From Candidatus Cloacimonadota bacterium (GTDB lineage: Bacteria; Cloacimonadota; Cloacimonadia; Cloacimonadales; TCS61): 64,000 nt of DNA. The position numbers were made by a program, and so were the translations under genes. The notes below the pieces were generated by a model. The model saw only the letters and a list, made by a program, of their open reading frames with translations, ran no database searches and was not told where the DNA came from. The stretch is from the NCBI GenBank assembly GCA_030445745.1, contig JASUTE010000003.1, positions 1 through 64,000 on the forward strand. Reading direction: 5' to 3'. Shown piece after piece: positions 61,001 to 64,000 of this stretch. How positions within the stretch are numbered: the stretch's first letter is position 1; every line of letters begins with the position of its first letter.

Positions 61001-61978
61001 ATGAAGAAAAAAATATTACTGATAACCACAGGCGGTACGATCGCCATGAAATATAACAGTCCAGTAGGTATAGTACCAGATGACGAATTCGTAGATCATT
61101 TGCGTTCCTACCCGCAATTGGAAAATCTTGCTTTTATCCATGTAGCAGAATTTTCCAATATTCCCAGCCCCTACATGAACAGCGAGCTGATGATGCGCTT
61201 GGTGAGATTTGTGGAAGACAAAATCGAAGATTACGATGGTGTAGTGATAACTCATGGTACCGATACTTTGGAAGAGAGTGCTTACTTCTTGGACTTAGTT
61301 TTAGAGACACAAAAACCTGTTGTTTTCACAGCTGCCATGCGCAGCGGCTCTGAACTTGGTTTGGATGGACCCCGTAATATTGTAGGTGCTGTGCGTGTAG
61401 CTAGCTGCCCTGAAGCTACTGGCAAAGGTGTACTTGTGGTTATGAACGATGAAATTAATGCTGCCCGCGACGTGGTGAAAACTGATTCTGGTAAAACAAA
61501 CTCCTTTATTACCCCTTCTTATGGGCTTTTGGGAACTATCGATCCTGACAGAGTAATATTTTACCGGCAATCGACTAAAATGGAAAAAATCAAAACCAAA
61601 GAAATTGAGTCTAACATCGACCTTATTCGTTGTGTTAGTGGTATAGATGGCCGTTACATCGAATGCTCCTTGCAACATCATGCTAAGGCAATCGTAATAG
61701 AAGCTTTTGGTCGCGGCAATGTTCCGCCTACCATGGTAGAACCGATAAAAAAAGCAATTGCGCAAAATGTACTAGTGGTAGTTGTCTCGCGCACCTACAC
61801 TGGAAGAGTTTTACCAGAATATGGCTATAAAGGTGGCGGTAGCATGCTGCAAAGGATGGGAGTAATTTTGGGAGAAGACTTAAAAGGCCACAAAATGAGG
61901 ATAAAATTAATGGTGTTATTTGGCAAATACAAATCTGTTGAAAAAGTAAAAAAATATTTATTAGAAAAACCTATCTAA
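61001..61978 (+). CDS. ansA: L-asparaginase (bacterial type)
   Basis: A 325-residue amidohydrolase converting asparagine to aspartate. Both active-site signatures are present: TTGGTIAMKYN (nucleophile Thr near residue 13) and THGTDTLEESA (84-94), with the catalytic lysine in a GVLVVMNDEINAARDVVKTDSG stretch near 143-164. No signal peptide, so probably cytoplasmic. GAGAGGTAAAGTT gives a good RBS. It fits the amino-acid catabolism suggested by rocD. Confidence 0.93.
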   Translation: MKKKILLITTGGTIAMKYNSPVGIVPDDEFVDHLRSYPQLENLAFIHVAEFSNIPSPYMNSELMMRLVRFVEDKIEDYDGVVITHGTDTLEESAYFLDLVLETQKPVVFTAAMRSGSELGLDGPRNIVGAVRVASCPEATGKGVLVVMNDEINAARDVVKTDSGKTNSFITPSYGLLGTIDPDRVIFYRQSTKMEKIKTKEIESNIDLIRCVSGIDGRYIECSLQHHAKAIVIEAFGRGNVPPTMVEPIKKAIAQNVLVVVVSRTYTGRVLPEYGYKGGGSMLQRMGVILGEDLKGHKMRIKLMVLFGKYKSVEKVKKYLLEKPI

Positions 61979-62007
61979 AAAAAGCCTGGCATAAAACCAG
62001 GCTTTTT
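61979..62007. terminator. Bidirectional terminator between asparaginase and pgk
   Basis: AAAAAGCCTGG and CCAGGCTTTTT form an 11-bp stem around CATAAAA, with A/T tracts on both sides. It can serve both converging genes. Confidence 0.9.
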
Positions 62008-62024
62008 ACTTTTACTGTGTCAAT

Positions 62025-63293
62025 TTATTCCAGCAAAGCTTTCACAGGCTGCAAACCAAAAGGAGAATTAGCTTCTATTGCCTTAAGAATAGTTCCTCCA
62101 CCTGTGAAAAAATAGTATTTATCATCTTGCAGAGCTTTTTCATAAACTTCCGGTAAAAGATTTTTGAATTCTTGCAAGGTATCGCCTCCACCAAAATATT
62201 TATGCGCATGTTCATTCCTATTAAGCGCTGTATCCAGAGCTATTGTCCCTTCGGCAAAGTTAGGAGTATAGCCCATCACAGCGTTTACAAAAATAGTTTC
62301 AGCTTTTTCAATAACATCTATAATCTGTGGTTCAGAAAAACTTTTAGCAGCTGCATCGAGTATGTAGTTAAGTTTCTGTCCAGCTTGCAATTGGGAAACC
62401 TTTATAGTGCAGATTTTGTCTTCATCACGCTCTTCCAACTTATCCGATTCTACTATATATGGCAATTCTATCATCTTTTGCGGATATTTTTCTGTTAGCT
62501 TTACAAATTTTTGAGCGGCTTCAATATCTTTTTCGGAAATTCCTTCGATATGCACCTGATATTTAGCACACAGATAGGCATTATAAAGCACTCCTCCTAA
62601 AATTACATTATCTGCTTTTTCTAGAAGTGCCGCAAGCGGTCCTATCTTGGTATCGAATTTGGAACCAGCTACCACTGCCAACATCGGTTTTTGTGGTTTT
62701 AGCACATTTTGCAGATTATCTATCTCCTTTTGCATAAGAAATCCAGCATAGCTTGGTAATTCTTTGGTTATTTGGAAAGTAGAAACATGAGGTTGCCAAG
62801 AGCCAAAAGCGTCATTTACAAATAAATCGGCTAGTGCAGCCAGTTCTTTTGCCAATTGCTGCGATTTTTCACCTTCTGTTTCTTCACCAGCAAACCAGCG
62901 TGTATTGGGAAGATAAATACCGTCTAATTTGCCAGATTCCAACTGTTTTTGTAGTTTACTCATATCGGGCAGATTTTCTAACCCATACTTACTTTTATTT
63001 GTAACTTCCGGAGTCGCAAAATTTAAACCCTGCTTCTGTAAGTAATCAACGATTGGCTGTACAGCAGTTTTAGAGTCTATGCTAATCTCGCCTGTTTTTT
63101 TATCTCGTGGCCGTCCTACATGACTCATTAAAAATATTTTTGCCCCTTTACCCAAAATATACTTGATGGTTTCCAAGGAGGCATCAATACGATAAGGATC
63201 TTTTATTACACCCTTCTTCACTACATTATGGTCAACCCGCATCAAAACTTTTTTTCCTTTTAAATTCACATCCTGTAATTTGCGTAGTTTCAT
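62025..63293 (-). CDS. pgk: Phosphoglycerate kinase, divergent form
   Basis: A 422-residue protein with the PGK fold: RVDHNV near 19-24, RIDASLETI, SHVGRP, an R-W-F loop, DLFVNDAFG, AGSKFDTKIG, FGGGDTLQEF and a C-terminal FTGGGT. PGK transfers phosphate between 1,3-bisphosphoglycerate and ADP. Several usually invariant positions differ: RVDFNVP reads RVDHNVV, the A-H-R-A-H-S substrate loop reads WQPHVS (substrate Arg lost), and STGGGASLE reads FTGGGTILK. It may be a diverged paralogue, or a lineage-specific PGK. RBS AAAAGGAG precedes the ATG. Confidence 0.8.
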   Translation of the reverse strand: MKLRKLQDVNLKGKKVLMRVDHNVVKKGVIKDPYRIDASLETIKYILGKGAKIFLMSHVGRPRDKKTGEISIDSKTAVQPIVDYLQKQGLNFATPEVTNKSKYGLENLPDMSKLQKQLESGKLDGIYLPNTRWFAGEETEGEKSQQLAKELAALADLFVNDAFGSWQPHVSTFQITKELPSYAGFLMQKEIDNLQNVLKPQKPMLAVVAGSKFDTKIGPLAALLEKADNVILGGVLYNAYLCAKYQVHIEGISEKDIEAAQKFVKLTEKYPQKMIELPYIVESDKLEERDEDKICTIKVSQLQAGQKLNYILDAAAKSFSEPQIIDVIEKAETIFVNAVMGYTPNFAEGTIALDTALNRNEHAHKYFGGGDTLQEFKNLLPEVYEKALQDDKYYFFTGGGTILKAIEANSPFGLQPVKALLE

Positions 63294-63305
63294 TCCTTTT
63301 CTCCT

Positions 63306-64000
63306 TTATTTTAGTGATTTAGCTGTTAAATATCCATGTACAGTGGCATAAATTATCGACCGAGTATAGCCGGAACAATCACCGATGAAAAAAAGATTTT
63401 CAAACATTTCGTTGTTCAGTTTGTTAGAATAAAATTTCACCTCTGGCGCATACACCAAGTTATCTTCATTTGCCACACCTGGCACTATTTTATCCAAGTT
63501 TTCCACAAAATCTATTATACTTTCGGTTATGCGCCTGGGAAAGGCCAAATTTATATCGCCCAAAATAAAATTATCTTCACCTAAAGTTGGTTTAACCCTG
63601 TACAGATGCTTGGTTCGCTTAGAATTCTTAAAATTATCGTAAGTTTGCAAAATCACTTTGCGGTCTCCCGCTAGAATATTGGTTAATTTAGCAATGTAGG
63701 AACCATATCCCACCGGATCATCAAAAGGAACGGTCAAGCTAACCGTGGTTAGAATGGCAAAATTTGTCGTCTCGCTTTTTTCCTTGTATTTGGAATGGCC
63801 GTTTACAGTGACAAAATCGTCATATTTTTCAGTTACCACATAGCCCGAAGGGTTATTGCAAAAAGTTCGCACCGTGTAGCCGGTTTTACTACGATAGCGT
63901 ACCTTGAATTCATACATCTCTTGATTCAGTTTTTCCACAATATGGTTCGGAAGCTCGAAGCGCACGCCTAAATCTACTTTGGTATTATCTGAAACTATCT
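63306..64000 (-). CDS. FAD-dependent dehydrogenase (COG2509 type), partial
   Basis: C-terminal part of an uncharacterised FAD-dependent dehydrogenase; the frame is open through the window end so the start is missing. Visible are VRTFCNNPSGYVV, VTVNGHSKYKEKSETTNFAILTTVSL, FPRRITESIIDFVENLDKIVPGV and NLVYAPEVKFYSNK, ending in the FAD-binding LFFIGDCSGYTRSIIYATVHGYLTA. Length of the missing part should be about 220-250 residues. It lies 12 bases before pgk on the same strand and probably shares a transcript. Confidence 0.8.
   Translation of the reverse strand, partial: IVSDNTKVDLGVRFELPNHIVEKLNQEMYEFKVRYRSKTGYTVRTFCNNPSGYVVTEKYDDFVTVNGHSKYKEKSETTNFAILTTVSLTVPFDDPVGYGSYIAKLTNILAGDRKVILQTYDNFKNSKRTKHLYRVKPTLGEDNFILGDINLAFPRRITESIIDFVENLDKIVPGVANEDNLVYAPEVKFYSNKLNNEMFENLFFIGDCSGYTRSIIYATVHGYLTAKSLK

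Overview
The window reads as one chromosomal segment of a low-GC bacterium with a Gram-negative type envelope, most likely a member of Candidatus Cloacimonadota (Cloacimonas-like) or a close FCB relative. The case rests on sequence only: a meso-diaminopimelate type peptidoglycan cluster with a MurE-MurF fusion, an MlaE lipid-transport permease, lipoproteins, exported proteins with C-terminal YPNPFNP-type sorting/FlgD-Ig domains, a serine-palmitoyltransferase-like enzyme, and a methylmalonyl-CoA mutase operon. Species identity is inference.

Layout. 1-430: palindromic intergenic repeats and a start-less open frame. 430-6415 (+): a lipoprotein and a LysM protein, a terminator, then a pgpH-ybeY-corC-DUF3108-vanZ run. 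13100-6402 (-): a compact, mostly overlapping operon gcvH-gmk-rpoZ-udg-dnaB-mlaE-sbp-trmL-dapA-Cys-cluster protein. 13282-30690 (+): the division and cell wall (dcw) cluster mraZ-rsmH-ftsL-ftsI(PASTA)-murEF-mraY-murD-ftsW-murG-murC-murB-ftsQ-ftsA-ftsZ, followed by a small membrane protein and a GNAT enzyme. mraZ is preceded by a 10-bp-phased TGAGN5 repeat that looks like a lineage-specific MraZ operator.

30690-41730 is an accessory stretch: decayed coding remnants, three related exported propeller-like proteins, a 1523-residue heparinase-II/III-like and beta-helix exported protein, a truncated IS110-family transposase, and a ~280-bp intergenic module (terminator, promoter, conserved 25-codon leader frame, hairpin) present in two copies, each in front of an exported-protein gene.

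41730-51950 returns to metabolism: ornithine aminotransferase; an OvoB/OvoA-like pair for ovothiol-type thiohistidine synthesis; a glycosyltransferase-surE-pcm-export-beta-helix run; and an SPT-like alpha-oxoamine synthase. 52131-57674 is mutA-mutB-meaB (B12-dependent succinyl/methylmalonyl-CoA isomerisation and its GTPase chaperone). 57740-64000 holds small membrane proteins (one probably frameshifted), a Na/Pi cotransporter with a PhoU-like tail, tRNA-Arg(ACG), asparaginase, a divergent phosphoglycerate kinase, and a COG2509-type flavoprotein cut by the window end.

The genes support envelope growth and division, precursor supply (DapA feeds meso-DAP to MurE), amino-acid and propionate-type metabolism, and export of large surface proteins. 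No CRISPR array, rRNA, prophage or defence island was seen. Where the longest frame and the ribosome-binding site disagreed, I chose the start with the better RBS or stop/start overlap.
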